Assembly (NCBI RefSeq): GCF_021018805.1
Contig: NC_086258.1
Coordinates: forward strand, 19,746,692 to 19,810,691
From: Prinia subflava
Lineage: Eukaryota > Chordata > Aves > Passeriformes > Cisticolidae
Reading direction: 5' to 3'
DNA length: 64,000 nt
Within the stretch, counting starts at the first letter, position 1. Every line of letters begins with the position of its first letter. The notes under the pieces were generated by a model. The model did no database searches, was not told the origin of the DNA, and saw only the letters and a program-made list of their open reading frames with translations. The position numbers were made by a program, and so were the translations under genes. Positions 63,221-64,000 of this stretch are shown piece after piece.

Positions 63221-64000
63221 CCCTAATGAAACATCTCTCGCCCTCAAATAACAGATGATTAAGATGCAGAGGAGGGGATGCAAAACCCAGGTAGGGGTGG
63301 GATGATGCCTCAGGCCTGACCCTGGCTATGGCCTTCCATGTTCTTTTCTGAGCAATGATTTCTGATCTCCTGCTCTTCCTCTCTTCCCTCTCTTGCTGCT
63401 CTCCCTTGCCAGGGTCTGAACTGAGACCTTTTTGACACTCACACAGTGTCTCAGGTCCTGGGACTGGAGCTCCAGAGCTCAACCAGTGCTGAGCTCATAA
63501 CCCTGCCAACCCCTGGGTAGTGATTTTTTTTGGTGGGGTTCAGAGTTCCACCAAACCTGCAGCACAGCAGGCTCAAATCCCTGGGAGGCCAAGGTGGATT
63601 TGACACCAAAGTGGGTGAATCTGGAAGCTCCTGGCAGGCCCTGGTGCCCCCCAGGGCAGCCCTTTGCTTCCCTGTAGCTCTTCATTTGCAGTGGCTGCCA
63701 TTTAAACAGTCACCCCGAGGCACATCCTGGTTTCCCATCCCTTGATGGGGATCTCTGCTCTGTAAGGATGCTCTGGCAGGAGCAGCCAGCAGGATGCTGC
63801 TGGTGGCCTTGAGGCCCAGCCTTGTTCTCTGCTCTGACAGGCTCTCTGCTCACCCAGCTCACTTGCCTCAGTTTCCCTCCTTCCCGGCATGGAAGATGGA
63901 GCTACCAGCAGTGCTTTTCTGCAGGGATCTGACAAGAGGATGTGTGTACAAAGGGCCAAGCATGATCCCCTCGTGTAACTTGGGTACCCTGTGTTTGTGG

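Larger units (their letters stand above)
58961..64000. other. OTOP3 upstream DNA, no coding exon recognised
   Basis: I looked for exons of a second otopetrin (OTOP2 lies here in human, from memory) and found none of its conserved blocks. The stretch holds the direct repeat pair, a T14 run at 63207-63220 and a cluster of GATA-type sites at 62523-62721. Confidence 0.6.

Overview
The window is vertebrate nuclear DNA, most likely from a bird and probably a songbird. The evidence is three multi-exon genes with GT-AG introns, CpG islands at two gene starts, and decayed CR1 retroposon tails ending in ATTCTGTG-type repeats and carrying the GATGATCCTTGTGGG-type motif seen in bird genomes. The species cannot be named from the sequence. 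There is no CRISPR array, prokaryotic operon or intact transposon, and I found no wholly new gene system.

Layout: bases 1 to about 1,870 hold no recognisable gene. CDR2L (minus strand) runs from its stop codon at 3747 to its start codon at 21072 in five coding exons, with a 12.2-kb first intron and a probable long 3' UTR reaching to about 1,870. A 3.3-kb intergenic segment (21073-24334) with a CpG island at each end separates it from HID1 (plus strand), which runs 24335-49006 in 19 coding exons. A 4.2-kb convergent interval (49007-53198) holds both 3' UTRs and one CR1 tail. OTOP3 (minus strand) runs 53199-58960 in six coding exons. Bases 58961-64000 hold upstream OTOP3 DNA, an imperfect duplicated segment and a cluster of GATA-type sites, but no exon I recognise.

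I rebuilt each reading frame exon by exon: predicted CDR2L is 463 aa, HID1 795 aa and OTOP3 600 aa. From memory the human proteins are 465, 788 and 596 aa, so all three look complete and functional. Gene order and orientation (OTOP3 and HID1 convergent, HID1 and CDR2L divergent) match what I recall of human 17q25.1. The three genes are not a pathway: CDR2L is a cytoplasmic coiled-coil onconeural antigen, HID1 a Golgi-associated factor for dense-core-vesicle cargo, and OTOP3 a proton channel. Their adjacency is conserved synteny.

The most interesting observations are a GC-AG intron in OTOP3 that is needed to give the family-length protein, a perfect 24-bp-stem foldback in HID1 intron 3, an in-frame-skippable HID1 exon with a weak acceptor that encodes a basic Ser-rich linker, a strong-context uORF and a G-quadruplex-prone tract just upstream of HID1, and a duplicated segment of about 170 bp upstream of OTOP3.
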